A stretch of 64,000 nt of DNA from Ottowia oryzae (GTDB lineage: Bacteria; Pseudomonadota; Gammaproteobacteria; Burkholderiales; Burkholderiaceae_C): contig NZ_CP027666.1 in assembly GCF_003008535.1 (NCBI RefSeq), forward strand, positions 1,178,001 through 1,242,000, written 5' to 3'. A program made the position numbers and the translations under genes. Of this stretch, positions 21,565-30,962 are shown one piece after another. The notes under the pieces are model-generated. The model was not told the DNA's origin. It did no database searches and worked only from the letters and a program-made list of their open reading frames with translations. Within the stretch, counting starts at the first letter, position 1. The number at the start of each line of letters is the position of its first letter.

Positions 21565-21687
21565 TACGAATCCGCCCTCAAAAATATAAGAACCGTTCTG
21601 GCTGAGCCTGTCGAAGCCCTGCGCGGTGCATGCACTTCGACAAGCTCAGTGCGAACGGTTTCTGACGGATTGAACGCAATTGGGTAT
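21564..21687 (+). repeat. Inverted repeat copy A bracketing the toxin region
   Basis: 124 bases from ATACGAATCCGCCC to AATTGGGTAT. It contains the common CTTCGACAAGCTCAG module. The reverse complement of 36343-36490 matches it from end to end, except for about 24 extra bases in that copy. The rest of the 21565-21879 gap holds a dispersed-repeat copy at about 21787-21832 and nothing else. Confidence 0.85.
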
Positions 21688-21879
21688 GAGTGGCGACCCC
21701 GGCGCGCGCGAGGGCCGGCGCGGCGCTGCGCGGCCCGCGCGCGCCATGGCGCCTATGCGGGTAACGCGATCATGGTAGTTTGGGGCACTGGCGCTGGTGC
21801 AGCCTGCGCAAGCAGCTATTTAATCAATAGCAAATCCGTTGCCCTTTCGCGCCCAAGACCCATCCCACGGAGCCGCCCG

Positions 21880-22851
21880 ATGCACACCCCTGAATCACCC
21901 GCCCACGCCACCGGCGTGAAAGTGTCGCGCGTTGTTTTTGGCGGCAACGTGCTGGGCTGGACGGCCGACCAGGCCACCGGCTTTGCCATGCTCGACCGCC
22001 TGGTCGACGCGGGCCTGACCACCATCGACACCGCCGACGTCTACAGCGGCTGGGTGCCCGGCCACCACGGCGGCGAGTCTGAAAGCGTCATTGGCGCCTG
22101 GCTGCGCGCCCGCGGCCCCGCCCAGCGCGAGCGCGTGCAGATCATGACCAAGGTGGGCAAGCGCGCCGCCGCCAACCCGCCGCCCGGCGAAGGCCTGTCG
22201 CCCGCCTACATCGCGCAGGCCATCGGCGCATCGCTGGCGCGCCTGGGCACCGACTACGTCGACGTGTACTTCTCGCACGCATTCGACCCCGCCGTACCGC
22301 AGGCCGATACCCTGGGCGCCTACCAGCGGCTGATCGACGCGGGCAAGGTGCGCGCCATCGGCGCCAGCAACTTCAGCGCGCCGCAGCTGCGCGACGCGCT
22401 CAACATCGCCCACGCGCACCAGCTGCCGCGCTACCAGGTCCTGCAGCCCGAATACAACCTGATCGACCGGGCCAACTACGACGGCCCCCTGCGCGACCTG
22501 GCCATCTTTGAGCACCTCACCGTCGTGCCCTACTACGGCCTGGCCAGCGGCTTTCTCACCGGCAAATACCGCACCGAAGCCGATGTGGCCGGCAAGGCCC
22601 GCGGCGCCCGCGTCAAGGGCTACCTGACCCCGCGCGGCCTGCGCGTGCTGGCCGCCCTGGACGAAGTGGCCGCCCAACACCGCGCCCAGCCGGGCGAAGT
22701 CGCCCTGGCCTGGCTGATGGCCCGCCCCGGCGTCACCGCGCCCATCGCCAGCGCCACCAGCGTCGCCCAGGTCGACAGCCGCATCCGCGCCACCCAGCTC
22801 AGCCTGCGCCCCGCCGACATCGCCACGCTGGACGAAGCCAGCGCAACCTGA
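21880..22851 (+). CDS. Aldo/keto reductase
   Basis: 323 codons from ATG 21880. The AKR fold signatures are clear: an early Asp-Thr-Ala-Asp-x-Tyr catalytic region (TIDTADVYSGW), the active-site Lys in IMTKVGKR, GTDYVDVYFSH, and the NADPH-binding IGASNFSAPQLRDAL. The C-terminus includes VALAWLMARPGV. It is a cytoplasmic NADPH-dependent carbonyl reductase of unknown substrate. A 14-codon remnant homologous to its last codons lies at 29300-29344, which is important for reconstructing the history of the following toxin locus. Confidence 0.92.
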   Translation: MHTPESPAHATGVKVSRVVFGGNVLGWTADQATGFAMLDRLVDAGLTTIDTADVYSGWVPGHHGGESESVIGAWLRARGPAQRERVQIMTKVGKRAAANPPPGEGLSPAYIAQAIGASLARLGTDYVDVYFSHAFDPAVPQADTLGAYQRLIDAGKVRAIGASNFSAPQLRDALNIAHAHQLPRYQVLQPEYNLIDRANYDGPLRDLAIFEHLTVVPYYGLASGFLTGKYRTEADVAGKARGARVKGYLTPRGLRVLAALDEVAAQHRAQPGEVALAWLMARPGVTAPIASATSVAQVDSRIRATQLSLRPADIATLDEASAT

Positions 22852-22871
22852 AACTCCATGTGCACAACCGT

Positions 22872-23351
22872 ATGACAGACACCCAGCCGCTGCTAACGCT
22901 CCGATTTCAAGAGCTGACCACCCAGGTGCAAAGCGCGCCAGGGGCCGATTCGGTTGTCAATCTCGCACTGCCCATCGCCCCCGCCCCACTGGCGCGCGAA
23001 GTGCTGCGCCACACCCCGCCCACCCCGCTGGAGATCGAGCAAGCCATTGAGTGGGTGGAAGACGCCGTCATGCCCGCCCGCGCACGCCTGCCCGAGGCGT
23101 TTGAGCTGCAGGTAGAAGACGCGCCCTTGCGCGATCTGGTGGGCAGCGCAGGCGCCGACCCCTCAACAGGCGGCGTTGCCCGGCTCAGCATCCAGGACGT
23201 TGAAAACCTGTTCAGCCGCCTGGTTGCGCTGTCAGAAGGCCGGCCTGCCACGCAGGACGGGTTGCCGAGCGATGGTGCAAGTGCGGCTCGGCTGATTATC
23301 TTGCGGGAGGTTTTGCATCATTGGATGTTGGTCGGAGTGACGATGGCTTAA
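22872..23351 (+). CDS. Unrecognised 159-residue protein, copy 1
   Basis: ATG 22872 is chosen because the paralogue at 29366 starts at the same place (MTDTQPLLTLRF versus MDDTQPLLTLRF). The protein is soluble, with TPPTPLEIEQAIEWVEDAVM in the first half and LSIQDVENLFSRLVALSEGR in the second. I do not know the family. A full second copy and two broken fragments (near 32150 and 33628) occur on the same strand. Each lies just beyond the 3' end of a minus-strand immunity-like gene. This makes it the stable downstream neighbour of the toxin locus that has been carried along in recombination. Confidence 0.75.
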   Translation: MTDTQPLLTLRFQELTTQVQSAPGADSVVNLALPIAPAPLAREVLRHTPPTPLEIEQAIEWVEDAVMPARARLPEAFELQVEDAPLRDLVGSAGADPSTGGVARLSIQDVENLFSRLVALSEGRPATQDGLPSDGASAARLIILREVLHHWMLVGVTMA

Positions 23352-23408
23352 GGTTGAGAGTTCAGGTCGCGCTGGCCTCGAATTAACCGACCTGGAGCGA
23401 AATATGTT

Positions 23409-23756
23409 CTATCTGGTACGCAAAAAATCATCCAGCACAGACAGATTGTGCTTCAATGCCTCAATGTCTGGGCTCAAACTGAATCTTTGACTATTTTTAT
23501 AGTCCCAATAGTCGACTGGGGGAAAGTAGTGAGGCCCAATCGCCACCGAAGGAATCGCAAGGCCCATGCCGCGATCCACGGTTATTCGATATTCAATGAC
23601 GTGCTTTCGATCTATTAAAAATCTGACATAAGTGTCCCCCTCGGCCTCGCCGTCGTTCTGATCAAAGATGGTGTACTCTCGATTTTGGTCGGAATAATGC
23701 CGAACTATTGTGTTATAAAGTTCGTCGGGGCTGACTTTTTTAAGGCTTGAATGCAC
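23409..23756 (-). CDS. Probable immunity protein of toxin tail K
   Basis: 115 codons. Its start overlaps the end of the toxin fragment at 23740-24465 by 17 bases, the tight coupling typical of toxin-immunity pairs. The protein is small, acidic and soluble (FDQNDGEAEGDTYVRFLIDR), with an aromatic-rich segment PHYFPPVDYWDYKNSQRF. No family is recognised, which is common for immunity proteins. The lower GC content than flanking DNA fits the cassette nature of this locus. Confidence 0.6.
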   Translation of the reverse strand: MHSSLKKVSPDELYNTIVRHYSDQNREYTIFDQNDGEAEGDTYVRFLIDRKHVIEYRITVDRGMGLAIPSVAIGPHYFPPVDYWDYKNSQRFSLSPDIEALKHNLSVLDDFLRTR

Positions 23757-24465
23757 GGTAGAAATCTCCTTCTCTAATTACTCTGTAGCCGCTATCTCTT
23801 AAATGCCTGTATTCCAATTTTGTGAAGTAACCGGATGATTTTGATGGATCGGAGGTAAATATAAAATTTTTGTTCTGTGCAATTTGCTGGTCTAAAAATG
23901 TGCGATTAATTTCCCACATTCTCTCCGAGCCAATAACGCTCTTGACCTCATCCCAGTCGCCCATCGAAAAATACGTTGCCCCGCGCTTTCGAGCAACTGC
24001 GTCGTAAGAGCTATCGCTATTATTGATGTATTTTCCAAGCACTACTTCGGAGGACGAGGGGTTGTTCGTGGATGCTTCTGCGGAGCGTTTGTAGAGGTTT
24101 GCTAGGGTCTGCGGCGAAGCCACGTCAGGCGTCCATCCATCGCGATAAAAGTTTTGTTTTTCTATTTGTGCAGCCAGTTCCGCGATGCGCGCTTTCCCAG
24201 ACTCGTTGTTGACGCGGGCAAGGCGCCCTCCGATTGCATCGACGGCGCTTGCCGCAGGCTTGACCAAACTACCTGCTGTTACCCCCATCCCCACTGCCGT
24301 TTGACCGACATCATTGAACAGGCGACCCAGGGCTCTGCTCTGCTCATATGGATCGCTGAGTGACATCGCGGCGTTGTAGCGATTGACTACGCTCTCGAAA
24401 CCAGCGCTGGCGGCGTCACGGGGATTGAGCATCATGTTCACAATGCTTCGGCCCAATTGCTCTTG
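23740..24465 (-). pseudogene. Truncated polymorphic toxin tail K
   Basis: About 240 codons without a proper start. The first 75 residues are the conserved pre-toxin segment (LGRSIVNMMLNPRDAASAGF) also present at 25.3 and 28.1 kb. After it the sequence diverges into a unique C-terminal toxin region: VVLGKYINNSDSSYDAVARK, then YFSMGDWDEVKSVIGSERMW and a tail of about 60 residues. The homology to other tails breaks upstream at SEQEQ, so the N-terminal toxin body is gone. It cannot be secreted as it stands and is an orphan tail with its immunity gene. Confidence 0.75.
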
Positions 24466-24548
24466 AGATATTCGCAGCGCTGGTCGCCTTTATGCGCCCG
24501 AACCAATGCGCAAGCGCTTGAAAACAGGATTATTCAGAGTGGACGATT

Positions 24549-24797
24549 TCATTCGACTCCATTGGCGAGCTCTCTTGAAACGAAATCAATCGCCTTTGCT
24601 TGAATGAGCATCCAATCCTCTGCGCTCAACTTGACGTCAGCATCATTTGCATAAATCGTGTACTGCAGCAATTTATCTTGTGATATTCCTATTTCCATGA
24701 ACGGATTGTCTTTTGTTTTGTTTTCATAAATGCACAAATATGAATAGTGCGAATTTATGTCTCCGACTTTTTCGAAAACCATGTTTGTACTGTTCAT
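24549..24797 (-). CDS. Immunity-like protein, family 1, copy J
   Basis: 82 codons. The start overlaps the stop of the toxin tip as ATGA. Two more copies of the family lie at 31714-31947 and 34612-34845, sharing VFEKVGD at the N-terminus and QDKLLQYTIYANDADVKLS in the middle. It is small, acidic and soluble. Each copy follows the same toxin-tip type, which supports a specific immunity function. Confidence 0.65.
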   Translation of the reverse strand: MNSTNMVFEKVGDINSHYSYLCIYENKTKDNPFMEIGISQDKLLQYTIYANDADVKLSAEDWMLIQAKAIDFVSRELANGVE

Positions 24798-25741
24798 TTT
24801 TTTAATCCGCGAAATCCAATGAATTCACCCGTGGCATGCCAGCTTGCGGCTCTACCATCGGGCAGCGTATATGTGACCCAACCGTTAGGATAGCGCCCTC
24901 CTGCACCAGAGGTTCTTGTGCCATTTCTCAAGGCTTCAACAATTTGCGTACTAGCGAGGTCGTTCAACTGGGCATCTGTTCTGTACGTGGCGCGTAGATC
25001 TGCGTTGCTCGCAAATCCGAAATATTGAGGGTGTTTCGTCGCTGCTCATCCAGCGTGACTCAAAGTCTGTCCGTTGAACGGGGCATCTGCGGTACTCTGG
25101 AGCGCTTGATGTAAGGTGGACCGATCACCAACGGCGCCCAATTGAGCACGGCGGCTTCCCGCCACAGAACCCGTGAAGGCATTCTCTCCGATCGTTGTCA
25201 CAACCGTAGTAGCAGGCTTGACCAAGCTGCCTGCGGTAACGCCCAGCCCAACCGCTGCCTGGCCAACGTCATTGAACAGGTGACCCAGGGCTCTGCTCTG
25301 CTCATATGGATCGCTGAGTGACATCGCGGCGTTGTAGCGATTGACTACGCTCTCGAAACCAGCGCTGGCGGCGTCACGGGGGTTGAGCATCATGTTCACA
25401 ATGCTTCGTCCCAATTGCTCTTGCTCTGACCAGGCTTCCTGCACTCTTGGGTGATCGTGGTTGTAGCCGAATGTCAGTAGGTCGCCTACCTGGATGGCGC
25501 TGTTGCTGCCCCACCTCCAGGCGTCCTGGACCATGCCTGAGAAACTGTCGGCGGTACCGTGCACCGCGCCGCGTGTGCTTTGCCAGTGGCTTGCAGCAGC
25601 TTGCCTACGATGCTGTTCTACCTGTTCAGGAGAGCAAATACAGCATCTGCTGCGCTTGTGTCCTGCGCGCCATCGGGTCGGCCTCACGTCCAGCGCCGCT
25701 CGGCGGCGGGGGGGCTTGAAGACGTTCCTAAACTGCGGCAA
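24794..25741 (-). pseudogene. Toxin tail J, broken by an in-frame TGA
   Basis: The frame from about 25558 downwards carries the pre-toxin block (GTADSFSGMVQDAWRWGSNS, then LLTFGYNHDHPRVQEAW) and runs to a TGA at 25048-25046 after GQTLSHAG. The same frame reopens directly after that stop and continues for 80 codons (KHPQYFGFASNADLR, later GRYPNGWVTYTLPDGR and GEFIGFRGLKK) to a stop overlapping the immunity start at 24797. One nonsense change therefore separates toxin body from tip. The first 60 codons (25560-25741) do not resemble the other tails and look scrambled. Confidence 0.7.
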
Positions 25742-26159
25742 CTAGGCGGTCGCCGCCATCATATTCCATGATGTGCGAATAATTTGGATTCACTGTGTTA
25801 TTGATGTTCGCGCCGAACATTAACTGTCGCCCTGGTCTTTTCCAGAAAACAAAGTCGATTATAGAAATGGCATGGTGCAATGGCGAGGCAATGCACGGCT
25901 CATCTGATCCAAGCCAAAATATTAAATGTGAGTCATGCTTGAGTGCTGTCCCTGCTATCCACCTGTCTGCCTGCGATGAAGAAAGCGCTGCGATGTGCGT
26001 CTGAGTAGATTTGATCTGACTCCAGTCAAGCCCACTGCCAATTAAGTTCCATGGCAGCATCAATAGTTTTTTCTCGAATTTTTCGGAAATTTCCTGTGAA
26101 ATTGGTATGGCGTTGTTCGATTCAATCAGAGATTGGATGTGTGGCTGTGTGATGTACAT
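25728..26159 (-). CDS. Probable immunity protein of toxin I
   Basis: 143 codons. Its ATG (26159) lies one base after the ancestral stop codon of toxin I (TAG at 26163-26161). The gene is intact although the toxin is interrupted by an insertion sequence on the other side. The product is soluble, with an aromatic C-terminal half (SIIDFVFWKRPGRQLMFGAN). No family is recognised. Its identification rests on position and size. Confidence 0.6.
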   Translation of the reverse strand: MYITQPHIQSLIESNNAIPISQEISEKFEKKLLMLPWNLIGSGLDWSQIKSTQTHIAALSSSQADRWIAGTALKHDSHLIFWLGSDEPCIASPLHHAISIIDFVFWKRPGRQLMFGANINNTVNPNYSHIMEYDGGDRLVAAV

Positions 26160-26210
26160 GCTATTTTTTGGGAAAGTGCTGAAATAGCTCTTGGTAGGTC
26201 GACTCTAATC

Positions 26211-27542
26211 GAGGGTGTGCAGAATTTTGTGTAAACGGACAATCCAACGCCGACGCAAGCCGGCCTGTCCGTAAGCACAATGAGCACCAAGAAACACAAC
26301 GTACCCGAAGAACTGCTGTCTGGCCTGCTGGCCAACTACAAGAAGCCTGAAGACCTCATCGGCGAGAACGGCCTGCTCAAGCAACTGACCAAGCTGCTGG
26401 TCGAGCGAGCTTTGGACGCTGAGCTGACTGAGCACCTGGGCCATGAACGCAACGAGGCGGTGGCCAACCCCGCTGGCAACACCCGCAACGGCAAGAGCAA
26501 GAAGACCCTCAAGGGCGAGTTCGGCGAATTGCCCATCGAAGTGCCACGCGACCGCCATGGCAGCTTCGAGCCTCAGCTCATCCCCAAGCACCAGACCCGC
26601 TGGGCCGGCTTCGACGACAAAATCATCTCGCTGTACGCCCGTGGCATGACGGTGCGCGAGATACAGGCCCACCTCGAAGAGATGTACGGCACCGAGGTCT
26701 CACCCAGCCTGATTTCCTCGGTGACAGATGCCGTGGCCGACGAGGTCAAGGCCTGGCAGGCCCGGCCGCTGGAGCCGATTTACCCCATCGTCTATCTGGA
26801 CTGCATCCACGTGAAGGTGCGCGAGGGCGCGGTGCGGGTCAAGGCGGTGTACCTGGCCATCGGCATCACCATGACGGGCGAGAAGGAGGTGCTGGGTCTG
26901 TGGTTGGCGCAGACCGAGGGTGCCAAGTTCTGGCTGCAGGTTGTAACCGAACTGCGCAACCGGGGCGTGCAGGACATCTTCATTGCCTGTGTCGATGGGC
27001 TCAAGGGCTTTCCGGACGCCATCGAGGCGGTGTTCCCCAAGGCGGTGGTGCAACTGTGCATCGTTCACATGGTGCGCCACAGCCTGAACTACGTCTCATG
27101 GAAGCGCCGCAAGGAAGTGGCAGCCGACCTGCGCCGCATCTACACGGCCGCCACCGCCGAGGAGGCCGAACTGATGCTCGCAGAGTTCGAGGCCCGATGG
27201 GATGCCGAGTACCTGCCCATCGGCCAGTCCTGGCGCAGGAACTGGAGCCGGCTCATCCCGTTCTTTGATTACCCGCCGGAAATCCGCAAGGTCATCTACA
27301 CCACCAATGCCATCGAGTCGGTCAACATGAGCTTGAGAAAGCTGACCAAGAACCGGGGCTTGTTCCCCAGCGACGAGGCGCTGACCAAGCTGTTCTACCT
27401 GGCGCTGCGCAACATCAGCCAGAAGTGGACCATGCCCATCCGCGATTGGAAGGCCGCGCTGACCCGCTTTACCATTCAGTTCGGAGACCGCATCTCCGTC
27501 AATTGAAGTCCGAACCGTTTACACAAAAATTCGGACACGCCC
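26211..27542 (+). mobile_element. IS256-family insertion sequence
   Basis: 1332 bases. Imperfect terminal inverted repeats of about 28 bases share AATTTT(T)GTGTAAACGG internal to the ends. The target duplication CTCTAATC is at 26203-26210 and 27543-27550. Eight bases is a usual IS256-family duplication. It carries one intact transposase gene. The insertion is precise in the 3' end of a toxin gene and appears recent, because both target copies are identical. Confidence 0.95.
26280..27506 (+). CDS. IS256-family transposase
   Basis: 408 codons, full length. The DDE catalytic residues lie in the expected contexts: IVYLDCIHVKVR, then FIACVDGLKGFPDAIEAV, then TTNAIESVNMSLRK with the catalytic Glu. 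The N-terminal region (LLKQLTKLLVERALDAELTE) is the usual DNA-binding part, and LGHERNEAVANPAGNTRNG is a strong family marker. It should be able to mobilise the element. Confidence 0.97.
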   Translation: MSTKKHNVPEELLSGLLANYKKPEDLIGENGLLKQLTKLLVERALDAELTEHLGHERNEAVANPAGNTRNGKSKKTLKGEFGELPIEVPRDRHGSFEPQLIPKHQTRWAGFDDKIISLYARGMTVREIQAHLEEMYGTEVSPSLISSVTDAVADEVKAWQARPLEPIYPIVYLDCIHVKVREGAVRVKAVYLAIGITMTGEKEVLGLWLAQTEGAKFWLQVVTELRNRGVQDIFIACVDGLKGFPDAIEAVFPKAVVQLCIVHMVRHSLNYVSWKRRKEVAADLRRIYTAATAEEAELMLAEFEARWDAEYLPIGQSWRRNWSRLIPFFDYPPEIRKVIYTTNAIESVNMSLRKLTKNRGLFPSDEALTKLFYLALRNISQKWTMPIRDWKAALTRFTIQFGDRISVN

Positions 27543-29299
27543 CTCTAATCCACCTTCAATCCTATTCGATCCGTGCAGCCAATCTTGCCGTCTGTTAGAG
27601 CCTCCTCGACGATCCCACCAATTGATGTGAAATCCGGAGTCGCGGCTCCAATCAATTCGCCAACCTTGTAGGCCGTCTGGACTCTGCCGTCCGGTAATTT
27701 GACCCCGGTTGGGCCCGCTCTCCTGAACGAAATCTACAGCGTCGTTCCCAAGTGATGAGAGTCTTCGAGCTGCATCGCGGGCTGCATTGAAATTTGGGAA
27801 TGTCGCGTGGATTTCCTCTCCCCTCGGAATTCTAGATGCCGCCCCGGTAGATTCCACGCCTTGGGATGTCGAAAACGAAGACGTGCCGCCTGTCGTGCTG
27901 GTCGGCCTTGTGTTGGATAAGTCCCCAACGGCCCCAATCTGCGCCCTGCGCCCTCCAGCCGCAGGCCCCGTGAAGGCGTTCTCTCCGATCGTTGTCACAA
28001 CCGTAGTAGCAGGCTTGACCAGTCCAGCGCTGGTGACGCCCAGCCCAGCCGCTGCCTGGCCAACGTCATTGAACAGGTGACCCAGGGCTCTGCTCTGCTC
28101 ATATGGATCGTTGAGTGACATCGCGGCGTTGTAGCGATTGACTACGCTCTCGAAACCAGCGCTGGCGGCGTCACGGGGATTGAGCATCATGTTCACAATG
28201 CTTCGGCCCAATTGCTCTTGCTCTGACCAGGCTTCCTGCACTCTTGGGTGATCGTGGTTGTAGCCGAATGTCAGTAGGTCGCCTACCTGGATGGCGCTGT
28301 TGCTGCCCCATCTCCAAGTGTCCTGGACCATGCCTGAGAAACTGTCGGCGGTACCGCCCACTGCGCCTGCTGTGCGAGTAGCGATTTCTTGGAGGAAACT
28401 GTTGCCTGCGGCCTCTGATTGCGCGTGATCAGACGCGGCTTCATCCATTTGGGGGCGCCGCGCTGAAACTGTGAGCTCGCCCTCCGCACTGACGTATGTG
28501 TAATGGCCATCCTCGTCATAGACCCCAGTGCCCACGGGTCCCAAAGAGGGCGGGATAACTCCAGCGCCATCGGCGTTGGTATCGGCAGCATCTCCAGCGT
28601 AGATCCCGCTGGCGCCACTCGAATCCATGCCGTCCGTTACCCCGATATGGCTGTCGCTACCGCGAACGTTTAGACCAGGCGCGCCAGCCGAGTTCTCACC
28701 CGCGGCAGGCATGGCAACGTCAACTCGATCGCCATCTGGCGAGGTGGCTATGGCTTCTGCGCCTTGCTCTGTAGAGGCACCGGACGCTTGTTGATTCGCA
28801 GGGACTTGCGATGCGACAGCATCGCCTACCACCCCACTGAGAAAGTCACTTGCAAACCCAGCCGCAGGATCATTGGATCCCACCATCCGCATGGCGCTGG
28901 TTGTTGCGCGCGACAGCAATCGCATGGCACCGCGCTCGGACTCGGTCAAATTCGGGATCTTCCCAATCTCCGCATTGATCAAGTCGCCCACTTCCTGTGC
29001 GGCGTTGGCCAGCATGCTGTTGATGAAGCCGTCTTTAAACTTGCCGCCCACGATCTCCTGAATGGCACCTTGAATGGTGGCCCTGCCCGTGGCTTGGATC
29101 AGTTTGCCCACGGTACTGCTGGCGCCAGTCAGGTTTTCTCTCGCGCCCGGAATCTCCATCACGCCAGCGGTCAGACCCCCAGCCAGCGCCGATGTGAGCA
29201 CGCTTTTGAAATTGACATGGCCGGTGGCAACGTACTGGCCCAATAGACTGCCGGTGGCGCCCGCTGCAGCGCCCTGGGCGACCGCGCTGCCTACGCAGG

Positions 29300-29344
29300 C
29301 GTCCCGACGACATCGCCACGCTGGGCGAAATCAGGCACCCGTGA
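29300..29344 (+). pseudogene. Remnant of the 3' end of an aldo/keto reductase gene
   Basis: The 14 codons RPDDIATLGEIRHP plus TGA match the last 14 codons plus stop of the gene ending at 22851 (RPADIATLDEASAT). They stand directly before copy 2 of the 159-codon gene, the same order as at 22.8 kb. They mark the left edge of an imported allelic segment. Confidence 0.8.
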
Positions 29345-29365
29345 CACCCACGTTAGCAAGACTGA

Positions 29366-29845
29366 ATGGACGATACCCAGCCGCTGCTAACGCTCCGATT
29401 TCAGGAGCTGACCACGCACGTGCACAGCGCGCCAGGGGCCGATTCGGTTGTCAATCTCGCACTGCCCATCGCCCCCGCCCCACTGGCGCGCGAAGTGCTG
29501 CGCCACACCCCGCCCACCCCGCTGGAGATCGAGCAAGCCATTGAGTTGGTGGAAGACGCCGTCATGCCCGCCCGCGCACGCCTGCCCGAGGCGTTTGAGC
29601 TGCAGGTAGAAGACGCGCTCTTGCGCGAGCTGGTGGGCAGCGCAGGCGCCGACCCCTCAACAGGCGGCGTTGCCCGGCTCAGCATCCAGGACGTTGAAAA
29701 CCTGTTCAGCCGCCTGGTTGCGCTGTCAGAAGGCCGGCCTGCCACGCAGGACGGGTTGCCGAGCGATGGCGCGAGCGCGGCGCGGCTGATTATCATGCGG
29801 GAGGTGTTGCATCATTGGGGGCAAGACGGCGTATGGCTAGTTTGA
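29366..29845 (+). CDS. Unrecognised 159-residue protein, copy 2
   Basis: Same length as copy 1 at 22872 and nearly identical; a few substitutions are visible (Trp to Leu in AIELVEDAVM, Pro to Leu and Asp to Glu in VEDALLRELVG). The reading frame is intact. It is preceded by the aldo/keto reductase remnant and converges with an ankyrin gene. The substitutions without frameshift suggest both copies were selected until recently, or that copy 2 came from another strain. Confidence 0.75.
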   Translation: MDDTQPLLTLRFQELTTHVHSAPGADSVVNLALPIAPAPLAREVLRHTPPTPLEIEQAIELVEDAVMPARARLPEAFELQVEDALLRELVGSAGADPSTGGVARLSIQDVENLFSRLVALSEGRPATQDGLPSDGASAARLIIMREVLHHWGQDGVWLV

Positions 29846-29984
29846 GCGAGAGGCTTCCGCCGTGACACCTTGTTTCTAACCAGAGCTATTACTGCGTTCC
29901 AGTTGAAGAGACGGCGAGTGACTTTGGTGGTTTGAGTATATCCGAGAAATTCGACTTACATGGCGACTTGGTGAGATCGCTCCA

Positions 29985-30488
29985 TCAATCGTTTGACGCT
30001 TTTTGAGGGGAAGAATCAATCAAGCTCGCTGCCAGGTCTTCTCCTTTTTCGCTGGCAATATCTGATGCGGTTAATCCGGTTCGGTCTCTGATGTCGATGT
30101 CAGCATTTTTATCGAGTAATAATTTCACGCAATTTAAACTTCCCCCAGCGGCGGCACACATAAGCGGGGTTACGCCATCCACTGTAATCGCATTAATGTT
30201 CGCGCCGACTGAAAGCAAATAACGAGCCACCTCAACCTGATCTACCGAGGCGGCTTCGTGCAGCGGCGTGAGGTTGGCGAACCCAGCTTTCCCTGGCGAC
30301 GCACCAGCTTCGACTAGGGTTTGAACTGCCCAAAGCGCACCCTCGAAGGCTGCGGCCATCAGAGGTGTTCTTCCCTTTGTCCCAATTTGATCCAAATCAA
30401 GTTCCCTCAATTCAGTTGAATTGAGAGAATTCAAATTTTTACCTATAAACTTGGCTATAAGGTCGTCAATTTGGGTTGATCTTGTCAC
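29985..30488 (-). CDS. Ankyrin-repeat protein, probable immunity protein
   Basis: 167 codons. About three ankyrin repeats are visible: GRTPLMAAAFEGALWAVQTL, LTPLHEAASVDQVEVARYLL, and GVTPLMCAAAGGSLNCVKLL with a partial fourth (DRTGLTASDIASEKGEDLA). There is no signal peptide. Ankyrin proteins are known as immunity proteins of polymorphic toxins, and this gene sits in the row of orphan cassettes, so that role is likely. Its toxin partner is not present next to it. Confidence 0.7.
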   Translation of the reverse strand: MTRSTQIDDLIAKFIGKNLNSLNSTELRELDLDQIGTKGRTPLMAAAFEGALWAVQTLVEAGASPGKAGFANLTPLHEAASVDQVEVARYLLSVGANINAITVDGVTPLMCAAAGGSLNCVKLLLDKNADIDIRDRTGLTASDIASEKGEDLAASLIDSSPQKASND

Positions 30489-30572
30489 GGGAGCTTTCGT
30501 GGTTTATGGTTTGAATTCAGCCTGGAGGGCAATAAATATCGTAAGGCTTCAATGGTCTGGATTCCATGCAAT

Positions 30573-30854
30573 TTAACGCAGTTTCTTCACATTCATGTTG
30601 TACAGCGCCCAGGCCACATTGCGCCCTCCTTGCACGTCACCGGACTCATAGGCGCCAAACATCTCCGCCAGCGTCCGGTCGATGATTTCGGCTTGCTCTA
30701 GATCGCGTTTGAGCTTGGGTTTGATTTCATTCCAGAGTTCGATGATGTCAGCCTTGTTGCCTTCATAGCTCATGAATGAGGGATAAGCATCCGGGCTACG
30801 AGTTATGGAAGCCAGTGCTCCGGATAGATCTGTCAATTTTTCTCGCAATGACAT
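30573..30854 (-). CDS. Small immunity-like protein
   Basis: 93 codons, helical, soluble and mildly acidic (LWNEIKPKLKRDLEQAEIID). It lies 16 bases downstream of the stop of a 30-codon toxin-tip remnant (30870-30962), the arrangement seen for the other cassettes here. I do not recognise the family. Confidence 0.5.
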   Translation of the reverse strand: MSLREKLTDLSGALASITRSPDAYPSFMSYEGNKADIIELWNEIKPKLKRDLEQAEIIDRTLAEMFGAYESGDVQGGRNVAWALYNMNVKKLR

Positions 30855-30869
30855 GATTAATGTGCTGCT

Positions 30870-30962
30870 TCAGCTGCGCGGTTTTTTTGCTCTGGCCGCC
30901 ATTAATCTTCGCATTTCTCGCATGGCATCTCCATCTTCGTCATAACCGAATAAAGACGCATC
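30870..30962 (-). pseudogene. Toxin-tip remnant upstream of the 30573 immunity-like gene
   Basis: Thirty open codons end in DAMREMRRLMAARAKKPRS and a TGA. The basic helical end is what remains of a toxin C-terminus. There is no start, and the frame is closed upstream by a stop at 30963-30965. Confidence 0.4.

Larger units (their letters stand above)
26161..29299 (-). pseudogene. Main polymorphic toxin (CdiA/hemagglutinin-type) C-terminal half, interrupted by IS256-family element
   Basis: Reading down from 29299 the frame is open for about 590 codons to the IS at 27542. It has a hemagglutinin-like region (SALAGGLTAGVMEIPGAREN, IVGGKFKDGFINSMLANAAQ), a Ser/Ala/Gly linker, the junction motif GELTVSARRP, the pre-toxin block, and a unique toxin domain (GNDAVDFVQESGPNRG, then SGFHINWWDRRGG). 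Removing the IS and one 8-bp target copy restores the frame. GGLE continues with STYQELFQHFPKK and a TAG, and the immunity ATG follows one base later. The 5' end is also lost: at 29300 the sequence switches to a remnant of the aldo/keto reductase, so no secretion signal or start exists. It is not functional as it stands. Confidence 0.85.

Noticed and set aside
25560..25741. The first 60 codons of the 25.7-kb minus-strand frame as a genuine toxin domain
   Set aside because: They show no similarity to the other tails and overlap the immunity gene. They look like scrambled or frameshifted DNA.
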